Position numbers and translations under genes: made by a program | Source: Auanema rhodensis | Lineage: Eukaryota > Nematoda > Chromadorea > Rhabditida > Rhabditidae | Assembly: GCA_964057225.1 (NCBI GenBank) | Contig: OZ059898.1 | Span: forward strand, 20,189,267 to 20,253,266 | Direction: 5' to 3' | Length of the DNA stretch: 64,000 nucleotides | The notes under the pieces: generated by a model | Told to the model about the DNA's origin: nothing | The model's input: only the letters and a program-made list of their open reading frames with translations | Databases searched by the model: none | Part shown: piece after piece, positions 1 through 14,278 of the stretch | Position numbering within the stretch: the stretch's first letter is position 1 | Layout of the letters: every line of letters starts with the position of its first letter

Positions 1-2287
1 AACTCGCTTCGCGTCAAAGATAAAGAGATGCGGTTTTCAAAATTAGATTCCTCATGTCCATATTAGTCTAAAAACGAATTTTTATTGATATTGGTGCATG
101 GTAACCATGACTTTGAAATTTACGTGAACTTTAATTTATGCTAATTAAGTGTACACGTGATGTGCACTTGGTATGTAACTCGCTTCGCGTCAAAGATAAA
201 GAGATGCGGTTTTCAAAATTAGATTCCTCATGTCCATATTAGTCTAAAAACGAATTTTTATTGATATTGATGCATGGTAACCATGACTTTGAAATTTACG
301 TGAACTTTAATTTATGCTTATTAAGTGTACACGTGATGTGCACTTGGTATGTAACTCGCTTCACGTGAAAGATAAAGGGATGCGGTTTTCAAGATTAGAT
401 TCCCCGTGTCCATATTAGTCTAAAAACAAATTTTTGTTGATATTGGTGGATGGTAACCATGACTTTGAAATTTACGTGAACTTTAATTTATGCTTATTAA
501 GTGTACACGTGATGTGCACTTGGTATGTAACTCGCTTCAAGTGAAAGATAAAGAGATGCGGTTTTCAAAATTAGATTCCCCATGTCCATATTAGTCTAAA
601 AACAAATTTTTATTGATATTGGTGCATGGTAACTATGACTTTGAAATTTACGTAAACTTTAATTTATGCTAATTAAGTGTACACATGATGTGCACTTGGT
701 ATGTAACTCGCTTCACGTCAAAGATAAAGAAATGCGGTTTTCAAAATTAGATTTCGCATGTCCATATTAGTCTAAAAACAAATTTTTATTGATATTGGTG
801 CATGGTAACCATGACTTTGAAATTTACGTGAACTTTAATTTATGCTAATTAAATGTACACGTGATGTGCACTTGGTATGTAACTCGCTTCACGTGAAAGA
901 TAAAGAGATGCGGTTTTCAAAATTAGATTCCCCATGTCCATATTAGTCTAAAAACAAATTTTTATTGATATTGGTGCATGGCAACCATGACTTTAAAATT
1001 TACGTGTACTTTAATTTATGCTAATTAAGTGTACACATGATGTGCACTTGGTATGTAACTCGCTTCGCGTCAAAGATAAAGAGATGCGGTTTTCAAAATT
1101 AGATTCCTCATGTCCATATTAGTCTAAAAACGAATTTTTATTGATATTGGTGCATGGTAACCATGACTTTGAAATTTACGTGAACTTTAATTTATGCTTA
1201 TTAAGTGTACACGTGATGTGCACTTGGTATGTAACTCGCTTCACGTGAAAGATAAAGGGATGCGGTTTTCAAGATTAGATTCCCGTGTCCATATTAGTCT
1301 AAAAACAAATTTTTGTTGATATTGGTGGATGGTAACCATGACTTTGAAATTTACGTGAACTTTAATTTATGCTAATTAAGTGTACACGTGATGTGCACTT
1401 GGTATGTAACTCGCTTCACGTGAAAGATAAAGAGATGCGGTTTTCAAAATTAGATTCCCCATGTCCATATTAGTCTAAAAACAAATTTTTATTGATATTG
1501 GTGCATGGTAACCATGACTTTTAAATTTACGTGTACTTTAATTTATGCTAATTAAGTGTACACATGATGTGCACTTGGTATGTAACTCGCTTCACGTCAA
1601 AGATAAAGAGATGTGGTTTTCAAAATTAGATTCCTCATGTCCATATTAGTCTAAAAACAAATTTTTATTAATATTGGTGCATGGTAACCATGACTTTGAA
1701 ATTTATGTGAACTTTAATTTATGCTAATTAAGTGTACACATGATGTGCACTTGGTATGTAACTCGCTTCACGTGAAAGATAAAGAGATGCGGTTTTCAAA
1801 ATTAGATTCCTCATGTCCATATTAGTCTAAAAACGAATTTTTATTGATATTGACGCATGGTAACCATGACTTTGAAATTTACGTGAACTTTAATTTATGC
1901 TTATTAAGTGTACACGTGATGTGCACTTGGTATGTAACTCGCTTCACGTGAAAGATAAAGGGATGCGGTTTTCAAAATTAGATTCCCCATGTCCATATTA
2001 GTCTAAAAACGAATTTTTGTTGATATTGGTGGATGGTAACCATGACTTTGAAATTTACGTGAACTTTAATTTATGCTAATTAAGTGTACACGTGATGTGC
2101 ACTTGGTATGTAACTCGCTTCACGTGAAAGATAAAGAGATGCGATTTTCAAAATTAGATTCCCCATGTCCATATTAGTCTAAAAACAAATTTTTATTGAT
2201 ATTGGTGCATGGTAACCATGACTTTGAAATTTACGTGAACTTTAATTTATGCTAATTAAGTGTACACGTGATGTGCACTTGGTATGT

Positions 2288-2404
2288 AACTCGCTTCACG
2301 TGAAAGATAAAGAGATGCGGTTTTCAAAATTAGATTCCCCATGTCCATATTAGTCTAAAAACAAATTTTTATTGATATTGGTGCATGGTAACCATGACTT
2401 TGAA
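2288..2404 (+). repeat. truncated satellite monomer (70-bp deletion), copy 1
   Basis: The monomer runs normally to base 117 and then joins base 12 of the next monomer (ACTTTGAA|CGTGAAAG), losing 70 bp including the GTGTACAC and GTGCAC dyads. The identical junction occurs at five places in the left array, so it arose once and was copied within larger blocks. Confidence 0.95.
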
Positions 2405-4155
2405 CGTGAAAGATAAAGAGATGCGGTTTTCAAAATTAGATTCCTCATGTCCATATTAGTCTAAAAACGAATTTTTATTGATATTGATGCATGGTAACCA
2501 TGACTTTGAAATTTACGTGAACTTTAATTTATGCTTATTAAGTGTACACGTGATGTGCACTTGGTATGTAACTCGCTTCAAGTGAAAGATAAAGAGATGC
2601 GGTTTTCAAAATTAGATTCCCCATGTCCATATTAGTCTAAAAACAAATTTTTATTGATATTGGTGCATGGTAACTATGACTTTGAAATTTACGTAAACTT
2701 TAATTTATGCTAATTAAGTGTACACATGATGTGCACTTGCTATGTAACTCGCTTCACGTCAAAGATAAAGAGATGCGGTTTTCAAAATTAGATTTCGCAT
2801 GTCCATATTAGTCTAAAAACAAATTTTTATTGATATTGGTGCATGGTAACCATGACTTTGAAATTTACGTGAACTTTAATTTATGCTAATTAAGTGTACA
2901 CGTGATGTGCACTTGGTATGTAACTCGCTTCACGTGAAAGATAAAGAGATGCGGTTCTCAAAATTAGATTCCCCATGTCCATATTAGTCTAAAAACAAAT
3001 TTTTATTGATATTGGTGCATGGCAACCATGACTTTAAAATTTACGTGTACTTTAATTTATGCTAATTAAGTGTACACATGATGTGCACTTGGTATGTAAC
3101 TCGCTTCACGTCAAAGATAAAGAGATGCGGTTTTCAAAATTAGATTTCGCATGTCCATATTAGTCTAATAACAAATTTTTATTGATATTGGTGCATGGTA
3201 ACCATGACTTTGAAATTTACGTGAACTTTAATTTATGCTAATTAAGTGTACACGTGATGTGCACTTGGTATGTAACTCGCTTCACGTGAAAGATAAAGAG
3301 ATGCGGTTTTCAAAATTAGATTCCCCATGTCCATATTAGTCTAAAAACAAAATTTTTTATTGATATTGGTGCATGGCAACCATGACTTTCAAATTTACGT
3401 GAACTTCAATTTATGCTAATTAAGTGTACACGTGATGTGCACTTGGTATGTAACTCGCTTCGCGTCAAAGATAAAGAGATGCGGTTTTCAAAATTAGATT
3501 CCTCATGTCCATATTAGTCTAAAAACGAATTTGTATTGATATTGGTGCATGGTAACCATGACTTTGAAATTTACGTGGACTTTAATTTATGCTAATTAAG
3601 TGTACACGTGATGTGCACTTGGTATGTAACTCGCTTCGCGTCAAAGATAAAGAGATGCGGTTTTCAAAATTAGATTCCTCATGTCCATATTAGTCTAAAA
3701 ACGAATTTTTATTGATATTGATGCATGGTAACCATGAGTTTGAAATTTACGTGAACTTTAATTTATGCTTATTAAGTGTACACGTGATGTGCACTTGGTA
3801 TGTAACTCGCTTCACGTGAAAGATAAAGGGATGCGGTTTTCAAAATTAGATTCCCCATGTCCATATTAGTCTAAAAACGAATTTTTGTTGATATTGGTGG
3901 ATGGTAACCATGACTTTGAAATTTACGTGAACTTTAATTTATGCTAATTAAGTGTACACGTGATGTGCACTTGGTATGTAACTCGCTTCACGTGAAAGAT
4001 AAAGAGATGCGATTTTCAAAATTAGATTCCCCATGTCCATATTAGTCTAAAAACAAATTTTTATTGATATTGGTGCATGGTAACCATGACTTTGAAATTT
4101 ACGTGAACTTTAATTTATGCTAATTAAGTGTACACGTGATGTGCACTTGGTATGT

Positions 4156-4272
4156 AACTCGCTTCACGTGAAAGATAAAGAGATGCGGTTTTCAAAATTA
4201 GATTCCCCATGTCCATATTAGTCTAAAAACAAATTTTTATTGATATTGGTGCATGGTAACCATGACTTTGAA
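4156..4272 (+). repeat. truncated satellite monomer (70-bp deletion), copy 2
   Basis: It has the same deletion junction as copy 1, 1868 bp downstream (10 monomers + one 106-bp shortened unit + one 2-bp variant). It is followed by the same private CTTGCTATG variant at 4604, confirming that a block was duplicated. Confidence 0.95.
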
Positions 4273-6905
4273 CGTGAAAGATAAAGAGATGCGGTTTTCA
4301 AAATTAGATTCCTCATGTCCATATTAGTCTAAAAACGAATTTTTATTGATATTGATGCATGGTAACCATGACTTTGAAATTTACGTGAACTTTAATTTAT
4401 GCTTATTAAGTGTACACGTGATGTGCACTTGGTATGTAACTCGCTTCAAGTGAAAGATAAAGAGATGCGGTTTTCAAAATTAGATTCCCCATGTCCATAT
4501 TAGTCTAAAAACAAATTTTTATTGATATTGGTGCATGGTAACTATGACTTTGAAATTTACGTAAACTTTAATTTATGCTAATTAAGTGTACACATGATGT
4601 GCACTTGCTATGTAACTCGCTTCACGTCAAAGATAAAGAGATGCGGTTTTCAAAATTAGATTTCGCATGTCCATATTAGTCTAAAAACAAATTTTTATTG
4701 ATATTGGTGCATGGTAACCATGACTTTGAAATTTACGTGAACTTTAATTTATGCTAATTAAGTGTACACGTGATGTGCACTTGGTATGTAACTCGCTTCA
4801 CGTGAAAGATAAAGAGATGCGGTTTTCAAAATTAGATTCCCCATGTCCATATTAGTCTAAAAACAAATTTTTATTGATATTGGTGCATGGCAACCATGAC
4901 TTTAAAATTTACGTGTACTTTAATTTATGCTAATTAAGTGTACACATGATGTGCACTTGGTATGTAACTCGCTTCACGTCAAAGATAAAGAGATGCGGTT
5001 TTCAAAATTAGATTTCGCATGTCCATATTAGTCTAATAACAAATTTTTATTGATATTGGTGCATGGTAACCATGACTTTGAAATTTACGTGAACTTTAAT
5101 TTATGCTAATTAAGTGTACACGTGATGTGCACTTGGTATGTAACTCGCTTCACGTGAAAGATAAAGAGATGCGGTTTTCAAAATTAGATTCCCCATGTCC
5201 ATATTAGTCTAAAAACAAAATTTTTTATTGATATTGGTGCATGGCAACCATGACTTTCAAATTTACGTGAACTTCAATTTATGCTAATTAAGTGTACACG
5301 TGATGTGCACTTGGTATGTAACTCGCTTCGCGTCAAAGATAAAGAGATGCGGTTTTCAAAATTAGATTCCTCATGTCCATATTAGTCTAAAAACGAATTT
5401 GTATTGATATTGGTGCATGGTAACCATGACTTTGAAATTTACGTGGACTTTAATTTATGCTAATTAAGTGTACACGTGATGTGCACTTGGTATGTAACTC
5501 GCTTCGCGTCAAAGATAAAGAGATGCGGTTTTCAAAATTAGATTCCTCATGTCCATATTAGTCTAAAAACAAATTTTTATTGATATTGGTGCATGGCAAC
5601 CATGACTTTAAAATTTACGTGTACTTTAATTTATGCTAATTAAGTGTACACATGATGTGCACTTGGTATGTAACTCGCTTCACGTCAAAGATAAAGAGAT
5701 GCGGTTTTCAAAATTAGATTCCCCATGTCCATATTAGTCTAAAAACAAATTTTTATTGATATTGGTGCATGGCAACCATGACTTTAAAATTTACGTGTAC
5801 TTTAATTTATGCTAATTAAGTGTACACATGATGTGCACTTGGTATGTAACTCGCTTCACGTCAAAGATAAAGAGATGCGGTTTTCAAAATTAGATTTCGC
5901 ATGTCCATATTAGTCTAATAACAAATTTTTATTGATATTGGTGCATGGTAACCATGACTTTGAAATTTACGTGAACTTTAATTTATGCTAATTAAGTGTA
6001 CACGTGATGTGCACTTGGTATGTAACTCGCTTCACGTGAAAGATAAAGAGATGCGGTTTTCAAAATTAGATTCCCCATGTCCATATTAGTCTAAAAACAA
6101 AATTTTTTATTGATATTGGTGCATGGCAACCATGACTTTCAAATTTACGTGAACTTCAATTTATGCTAATTAAGTGTACACGTGATGTGCACTTGGTATG
6201 TAACTCGCTTCGCGTCAAAGATAAAGAGATGCGGTTTTCAAAATTAGATTCCTCATGTCCATATTAGTCTAAAAACGAATTTGTATTGATATTGGTGCAT
6301 GGTAACCATGACTTTGAAATTTACGTGGACTTTAATTTATGCTAATTAAGTGTACACGTGATGTGCACTTGGTATGTAACTCGCTTCGCGTCAAAGATAA
6401 AGAGATGCGGTTTTCAAAATTAGATTCCTCATGTCCATATTAGTCTAAAAACGAATTTTTATTGATATTGATGCATGGTAACCATGAGTTTGAAATTTAC
6501 GTGAACTTTAATTTATGCTTATTAAGTGTACACGTGATGTGCACTTGGTATGTAACTCGCTTCACGTGAAAGATAAAGGGATGCGGTTTTCAAAATTAGA
6601 TTCCCCATGTCCATATTAGTCTAAAAACGAATTTTTGTTGATATTGGTGGATGGTAACCATGACTTTGAAATTTACGTGAACTTTAATTTATGCTAATTA
6701 AGTGTACACGTGATGTGCACTTGGTATGTAACTCGCTTCACGTGAAAGATAAAGAGATGCGATTTTCAAAATTAGATTCCCCATGTCCATATTAGTCTAA
6801 AAACAAATTTTTATTGATATTGGTGCATGGTAACCATGACTTTGAAATTTACGTGAACTTTAATTTATGCTAATTAAGTGTACACGTGATGTGCACTTGG
6901 TATGT

Positions 6906-7022
6906 AACTCGCTTCACGTGAAAGATAAAGAGATGCGGTTTTCAAAATTAGATTCCCCATGTCCATATTAGTCTAAAAACAAATTTTTATTGATATTGGT
7001 GCATGGTAACCATGACTTTGAA
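6906..7022 (+). repeat. truncated satellite monomer (70-bp deletion), copy 3
   Basis: It has the same junction, 2750 bp after copy 2 (15 monomers + 106 bp + two 2-bp variants). The private CTTGCTATG variant again follows, at 7354. Confidence 0.95.
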
Positions 7023-10000
7023 CGTGAAAGATAAAGAGATGCGGTTTTCAAAATTAGATTCCTCATGTCCATATTAGTCTAAAAACGAATTTTTATTGAT
7101 ATTGATGCATGGTAACCATGACTTTGAAATTTACGTGAACTTTAATTTATGCTTATTAAGTGTACACGTGATGTGCACTTGGTATGTAACTCGCTTCAAG
7201 TGAAAGATAAAGAGATGCGGTTTTCAAAATTAGATTCCCCATGTCCATATTAGTCTAAAAACAAATTTTTATTGATATTGGTGCATGGTAACTATGACTT
7301 TGAAATTTACGTAAACTTTAATTTATGCTAATTAAGTGTACACATGATGTGCACTTGCTATGTAACTCGCTTCACGTCAAAGATAAAGAGATGCGGTTTT
7401 CAAAATTAGATTTCGCATGTCCATATTAGTCTAAAAACAAATTTTTATTGATATTGGTGCATGGTAACCATGACTTTGAAATTTACGTGAACTTTAATTT
7501 ATGCTAATTAAGTGTACACGTGATGTGCACTTGGTATGTAACTCGCTTCACGTGAAAGATAAAGAGATGCGGTTTTCAAAATTAGATTCCCCATGTCCAT
7601 ATTAGTCTAAAAACAAATTTTTATTGATATTGGTGCATGGCAACCATGACTTTAAAATTTACGTGTACTTTAATTTATGCTAATTAAGTGTACACATGAT
7701 GTGCACTTGGTATGTAACTCGCTTCACGTCAAAGATAAAGAGATGCGGTTTTCAAAATTAGATTTCGCATGTCCATATTAGTCTAATAACAAATTTTTAT
7801 TGATATTGGTGCATGGTAACCATGACTTTGAAATTTACGTGAACTTTAATTTATGCTAATTAAGTGTACACGTGATGTGCACTTGGTATGTAACTCGCTT
7901 CACGTGAAAGATAAAGAGATGCGGTTTTCAAAATTAGATTCCCCATGTCCATATTAGTCTAAAAACAAAATTTTTTATTGATATTGGTGCATGGCAACCA
8001 TGACTTTCAAATTTACGTGAACTTCAATTTATGCTAATTAAGTGTACACGTGATGTGCACTTGGTATGTAACTCGCTTCGCGTCAAAGATAAAGAGATGC
8101 GGTTTTCAAAATTAGATTCCTCATGTCCATATTAGTCTAAAAACGAATTTGTATTGATATTGGTGCATGGTAACCATGACTTTGAAATTTACGTGGACTT
8201 TAATTTATGCTAATTAAGTGTACACGTGATGTGCACTTGGTATGTAACTCGCTTCGCGTCAAAGATAAAGAGATGCGGTTTTCAAAATTAGATTCCTCAT
8301 GTCCATATTAGTCTAAAAACGAATTTTTATTGATATTGATGCATGGTAACCATGAGTTTGAAATTTACGTGAACTTTAATTTATGCTTATTAAGTGTACA
8401 CGTGATGTGCACTTGGTATGTAACTCGCTTCAAGTGAAAGATAAAGAGATGCGGTTTTCAAAATTAGATTCCCCATGTCCATATTAGTCTAAAAACAAAT
8501 TTTTATTGATATTGGTGCATGGTAACTATGACTTTGAAATTTACGTAAACTTTAATTTATGCTAATTAAGTGTACACATGATGTGCACTTGGTATGTAAC
8601 TCGCTTCACGTCAAAGATAAAGAGATGCGGTTTTCAAAATTAGATTCCTCATGTCCATATTAGTCTAAAAACAAATTTTTATTGGTATTGGTGCATGGCA
8701 ACTATGACTTTTAAATTTACGTGTACTTTAATTTATGCTAATTAAGTGTACACATGATGTGCACTTGGTATGTAACTCGCTTCACGTGAAAGATAAAGGG
8801 ATGCGGTTTTCAAGATTAGATTCCCCGTGTCCATATTAGTCTAAAAACGAATTTTTATTGATATTGATGCATGGTAACCATGAGTTTGAAATTTACGTGA
8901 ACTTCAATTTATGCTAATTAAGTGTACACGTGATGTGCACTTGGTATGTAACTCGCTTCGCGTCAAAGATAAAGATATGCGGTTTTCAAAATTAGATTCC
9001 TCATGTCCATATTAGTCTAAAAACGAATTTGTATTGGTATTGGTGCATGGCAACCATGACTTTGAAATTTACGTGAACTTTAATTTATGCTAATTAAGTG
9101 TACACGTGATGTGCACTTGGTATGTAACTCGCTTCACGTGAAAGATAAAGAGATGCGGTTTTCAAAATTAGATTCCCCATGTCCATATTAGTCTAAAAAC
9201 AAAATTTTTTATTGATATTGGTGCATGGCAACCATGACTTTCAAATTTACGTGAACTTCAATTTATGCTAATTAAGTGTACACGTGATGTGCACTTGGTA
9301 TGTAACTCGCTTCGCGTCAAAGATAAAGAGATGCGGTTTTCAAAATTAGATTCCTCATGTCCATATTAGTCTAAAAACGAATTTGTATTGATATTGGTGC
9401 ATGGTAACCATGACTTTGAAATTTACGTGGACTTTAATTTATGCTAATTAAGTGTACACGTGATGTGCACTTGGTATGTAACTCGCTTCGCGTCAAAGAT
9501 AAAGAGATGCGGTTTTCAAAATTAGATTCCTCATGTCCATATTAGTCTAAAAACGAATTTTTATTGATATTGATGCATGGTAACCATGAGTTTGAAATTT
9601 ACGTGAACTTTAATTTATGCTTATTAAGTGTACACGTGATGTGCACTTGGTATGTAACTCGCTTCACGTGAAAGATAAAGGGATGCGGTTTTCAAGATTA
9701 GATTCCCCGTGTCCATATTAGTCTAAAAACGAATTTTTATTGATATTGATGCATGGTAACCATGAGTTTGAAATTTACGTGAACTTCAATTTATGCTAAT
9801 TAAGTGTACACGTGATGTGCACTTGGTATGTAACTCGCTTCGCGTCAAAGATAAAGATATGCGGTTTTCAAAATTAGATTCCTCATGTCCATATTAGTCT
9901 AAAAACGAATTTGTATTGATATTGGTGCATGGTAACCATGACTTTGAAATTTACGTGGACTTTAATTTATGCTAATTAAGTGTACACGTGATGTGCACTT

Positions 10001-11591
10001 GGTATGTAACTCGCTTCGCGTCAAAGATAAAGAGATGCGGTTTTCAAAATTAGATTCCTCATGTCCATATTAGTCTAAAAACGAATTTTTATTGATATTG
10101 ATGCATGGTAACCATGAGTTTGAAATTTACGTGAACTTTAATTTATGCTTATTAAGTGTACACGTGATGTGCACTTGGTATGTAACTCGCTTCACGTGAA
10201 AGATAAAGGGATGCGGTTTTCAAGATTAGATTCCCCGTGTCCATATTAGTCTAAAAACAAATTTTTGTTGATATTGGTGGATGGTAACCATGACTTTGAA
10301 ATTTACGTGAACTTTAATTTATGCTAATTAAGTGTACACGTGATGTGCACTTGGTATGTAACTCGCTTCAAGTGAAAGATAAAGAGATGCGGTTTTCAAA
10401 ATTAGATTCCCCATGTCCATATTAGTCTAAAAACAAATTTTTATTGATATTGGTGCATGGTAACTATGACTTTGAAATTTACGTAAACTTTAATTTATGC
10501 TAATTAAGTGTACACATGATGTGCACTTGGTATGTAACTCGCTTCACGTCAAAGATAAAAAGATGCGGTTTTCAAAATTAGATTCCTCATGTCCATATTA
10601 GTCTAAAAACAAATTTTTATTGGTATTGGTGCATGGCAACTATGACTTTTAAATTTACGTGTACTTTAATTTATGCTAATTAAGTGTACACATGATGTGC
10701 ACTTGGTATGTAACTCGCTTCACGTGAAAGATAAAGGGATGCGGTTTTCAAGATTAGATTCCCCGTGTCCATATTAGTCTAAAAACGAATTTTTATTGAT
10801 ATTGATGCATGGTAACCATGAGTTTGAAATTTACGTGAACTTCAATTTATGCTAATTAAGTGTACACGTGATGTGCACTTGGTATGTAACTCGCTTCGCG
10901 TCAAAGATAAAGATATGCGGTTTTCAAAATTAGATTCCTCATGTCCATATTAGTCTAAAAACGAATTTGTATTGATATTGGTGCATGGTAACCATGACTT
11001 TGAAATTTACGTGGACTTTAATTTATGCTAATTAAGTGTACACGTGATGTGCACTTGGTATGTAACTCGCTTCGCGTCAAAGATAAAGAGATGCGGTTTT
11101 CAAAATTAGATTCCTCATGTCCATATTAGTCTAAAAACGAATTTTTATTGATATTGATGCATGGTAACCATGAGTTTGAAATTTACGTGAACTTTAATTT
11201 ATGCTTATTAAGTGTACACGTGATGTGCACTTGGTATGTAACTCGCTTCACGTGAAAGATAAAGGGATGCGGTTTTCAAGATTAGATTCCCCGTGTCCAT
11301 ATTAGTCTAAAAACAAATTTTTGTTGATATTGGTGGATGGTAACCATGACTTTGAAATTTACGTGAACTTTAATTTATGCTAATTAAGTGTACACGTGAT
11401 GTGCACTTGGTATGTAACTCGCTTCAAGTGAAAGATAAAGAGATGCGGTTTTCAAAATTAGATTCCCCATGTCCATATTAGTCTAAAAACAAATTTTTAT
11501 TGATATTGGTGCATGGTAACCATGACTTTGAAATTTACGTGAACTTTAATTTATGCTAATTAAGTGTACACGTGATGTGCACTTGGTATGT

Positions 11592-11708
11592 AACTCGCTT
11601 CACGTGAAAGATAAAGAGATGCGGTTTCCAAAATTAGATTCCCCATGTCCATATTAGTCTAAAAACAAATTTTTATTGATATTGGTGCATGGTAACCATG
11701 ACTTTGAA
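11592..11708 (+). repeat. truncated satellite monomer (70-bp deletion), copy 4
   Basis: It has the same junction, 4686 bp after copy 3 (26 monomers + 106 bp + two 2-bp variants). Its downstream context differs from copies 1-3: GGCAACCATGACTTTAAAA follows instead of AACTATG. It therefore belongs to a second block type shared with copy 5. Confidence 0.93.
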
Positions 11709-14161
11709 CGTGAAAGATAAAGAGATGCGGTTTTCAAAATTAGATTCCTCATGTCCATATTAGTCTAAAAACGAATTTTTATTGATATTGATGCATGGTA
11801 ACCATGACTTTGAAATTTACGTGAACTTTAATTTATGCTTATTAAGTGTACACGTGATGTGCACTTGGTATGTAACTCGCTTCAAGTGAAAGATAAAGAG
11901 ATGCGGTTTTCAAAATTAGATTCCCCATGTCCATATTAGTCTAAAAACAAATTTTTATTGATATTGGTGCATGGCAACCATGACTTTAAAATTTACGTGT
12001 ACTTTAATTTATGCTAATTAAGTGTACACATGATGTGCACTTGGTATGTAACTCGCTTCACGTGAAAGATAAAGAGATGCGGTTTTCAAAATTAGATTCC
12101 CCATGTCCATATTAGTCTAAAAACAAATTTTTATTGATATTGGTGCATGGCAACCATGACTTTAAAATTTACGTGTACTTTAATTTATGCTAATTAAGTG
12201 TACACATGATGTGCACTTGGTATGTAACTCGCTTCACGTCAAAGATAAAGAGATGCGGTTTTCAAAATTAGATTTCGCATGTCCATATTAGTCTAATAAC
12301 AAATTTTTATTGATATTGGTGCATGGCAACCATGACTTTCAAATTTACGTGAACTTCAATTTATGCTAATTAAGTGTACACGTGATGTGCACTTGGTATG
12401 TAACTCGCTTCGCGTCAAAGATAAAGAGATGCGGTTTTCAAAATTAGATTCCTCATGTCCATATTAGTCTAAAAACGAATTTGTATTGATATTGGTGCAT
12501 GGTAACCATGACTTTGAAATTTACGTGAACTTTAATTTATGCTAATTAAGTGTACACGTGATGTGCACTTGGTATGTAACTCGCTTCGCGTCAAAGATAA
12601 AGAGATGCGGTTTTCAAAATTAGATTCCTCATGTCCATATTAGTCTAAAAACGAATTTGTGTTGATATTGGTGCATGGTAACCATGACTTTGAAATTTAC
12701 GTGGACTTTAATTTATGCTAATTAAGTGTACACGTGATGTGCACTTGGTATGTAACTCGCTTCGCGTCAAAGATAAAGAGATGCGGTTTTCAAAATTAGA
12801 TTCCTCATGTCCATATTAGTCTAAAAACGAATTTTTATTGATATTGATGCATGGTAACCATGAGTTTGAAATTTACGTAAACTTTAATTTATGCTAATTA
12901 AGTGTACACATGATGTGCACTTGGTATGTAACTCGCTTCACGTCAAAGATAAAAAGATGCGGTTTTCAAAATTAGATTCCTCATGTCCATATTAGTCTAA
13001 AAACAAATTTTTATTGGTATTGGTGCATGGCAACTATGACTTTTAAATTTACGTGTACTTTAATTTATGCTAATTAAGTGTACACATGATGTGCACTTGG
13101 TATGTAACTCGCTTCACGTGAAAGATAAAGGGATGCGGTTTTCAAGATTAGATTCCCCGTGTCCATATTAGTCTAAAAACGAATTTTTATTGATATTGAT
13201 GCATGGTAACCATGAGTTTGAAATTTACGTGAACTTCAATTTATGCTAATTAAGTGTACACGTGATGTGCACTTGGTATGTAACTCGCTTCGCGTCAAAG
13301 ATAAAGATATGCGGTTTTCAAAATTAGATTCCTCATGTCCATATTAGTCTAAAAACGAATTTGTATTGATATTGGTGCATGGTAACCATGACTTTGAAAT
13401 TTACGTGGACTTTAATTTATGCTAATTAAGTGTACACGTGATGTGCACTTGGTATGTAACTCGCTTCGCGTCAAAGATAAAGAGATGCGGTTTTCAAAAT
13501 TAGATTCCTCATGTCCATATTAGTCTAAAAACGAATTTTTATTGATATTGATGCATGGTAACCATGAGTTTGAAATTTACGTGAACTTTAATTTATGCTT
13601 ATTAAGTGTACACGTGATGTGCACTTGGTATGTAACTCGCTTCACGTGAAAGATAAAGGGATGCGGTTTTCAAGATTAGATTCCCCGTGTCCATATTAGT
13701 CTAAAAACAAATTTTTGTTGATATTGGTGGATGGTAACCATGACTTTGAAATTTACGTGAACTTTAATTTATGCTAATTAAGTGTACACGTGATGTGCAC
13801 TTGGTATGTAACTCGCTTCAAGTGAAAGATAAAGAGATGCGGTTTTCAAAATTAGATTCCCCATGTCCATATTAGTCTAAAAACAAATTTTTATTGATAT
13901 TGGTGCATGGTAACTATGACTTTGAAATTTACGTAAACTTTAATTTATGCTAATTAAGTGTACACATGATGTGCACTTGGTATGTAACTCGCTTCACGTC
14001 AAAGATAAAGAGATGCGGTTTTCAAAATTAGATTTCGCATGTCCATATTAGTCTAAAAACAAATTTTTATTGATATTGGTGCATGGTAACCATGACTTTG
14101 AAATTTACGTGAACTTTAATTTATGCTAATTAAGTGTACACGTGATGTGCACTTGGTATGT

Positions 14162-14278
14162 AACTCGCTTCACGTGAAAGATAAAGAGATGCGGTTTCCA
14201 AAATTAGATTCCCCATGTTCATATTAGTCTAAAAACAAATTTTTATTGATATTGGTGCATGGTAACCATGACTTTGAA
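14162..14278 (+). repeat. truncated satellite monomer (70-bp deletion), copy 5
   Basis: It has the same junction, 2570 bp after copy 4 (14 monomers + 106 bp). The monomer just before it also carries the GGTTTCCAAAA change seen before copy 4. This is the last such monomer, about 1.4 kb before the retrotransposon; none was seen beyond it. Confidence 0.93.

Larger units (their letters stand above)
1870..5568 (+). repeat. tandem block duplication, 1868-bp offset
   Basis: About 1870-3700 recurs at about 3738-5568. Shared private markers are GCGATTTTC (2141 and 4009), the 70-bp deletion (2405 and 4273), CTTGCTATG (2736 and 4604) and the +2 variant (3346 and 5213). A single visible mismatch is GGTTCTCA near 2955 against GGTTTTCA. 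The copies diverge near 5570, where AACAAATT replaces AACGAATT. Boundaries are approximate. Confidence 0.85.
3105..8310 (+). repeat. block duplication, 2750-bp offset
   Basis: About 3105-5560 recurs at about 5855-8310 with the same order of variants, including two markers of the 1868-bp block (GCGATTTTC at 4009 and 6759, CTTGCTATG at 4604 and 7354). Together with the 1868-bp duplication this gives three copies of one multi-monomer unit in the first 8.3 kb. Boundaries are approximate. Confidence 0.8.

Noticed and set aside
7-35. CENP-B box in the satellite
   Set aside because: CTTCGCGTCA fits only the first half (TTCGNNNNA) and no CGGG follows at the required spacing; the motif is also lost in most monomers (cacgtg, caagtg).
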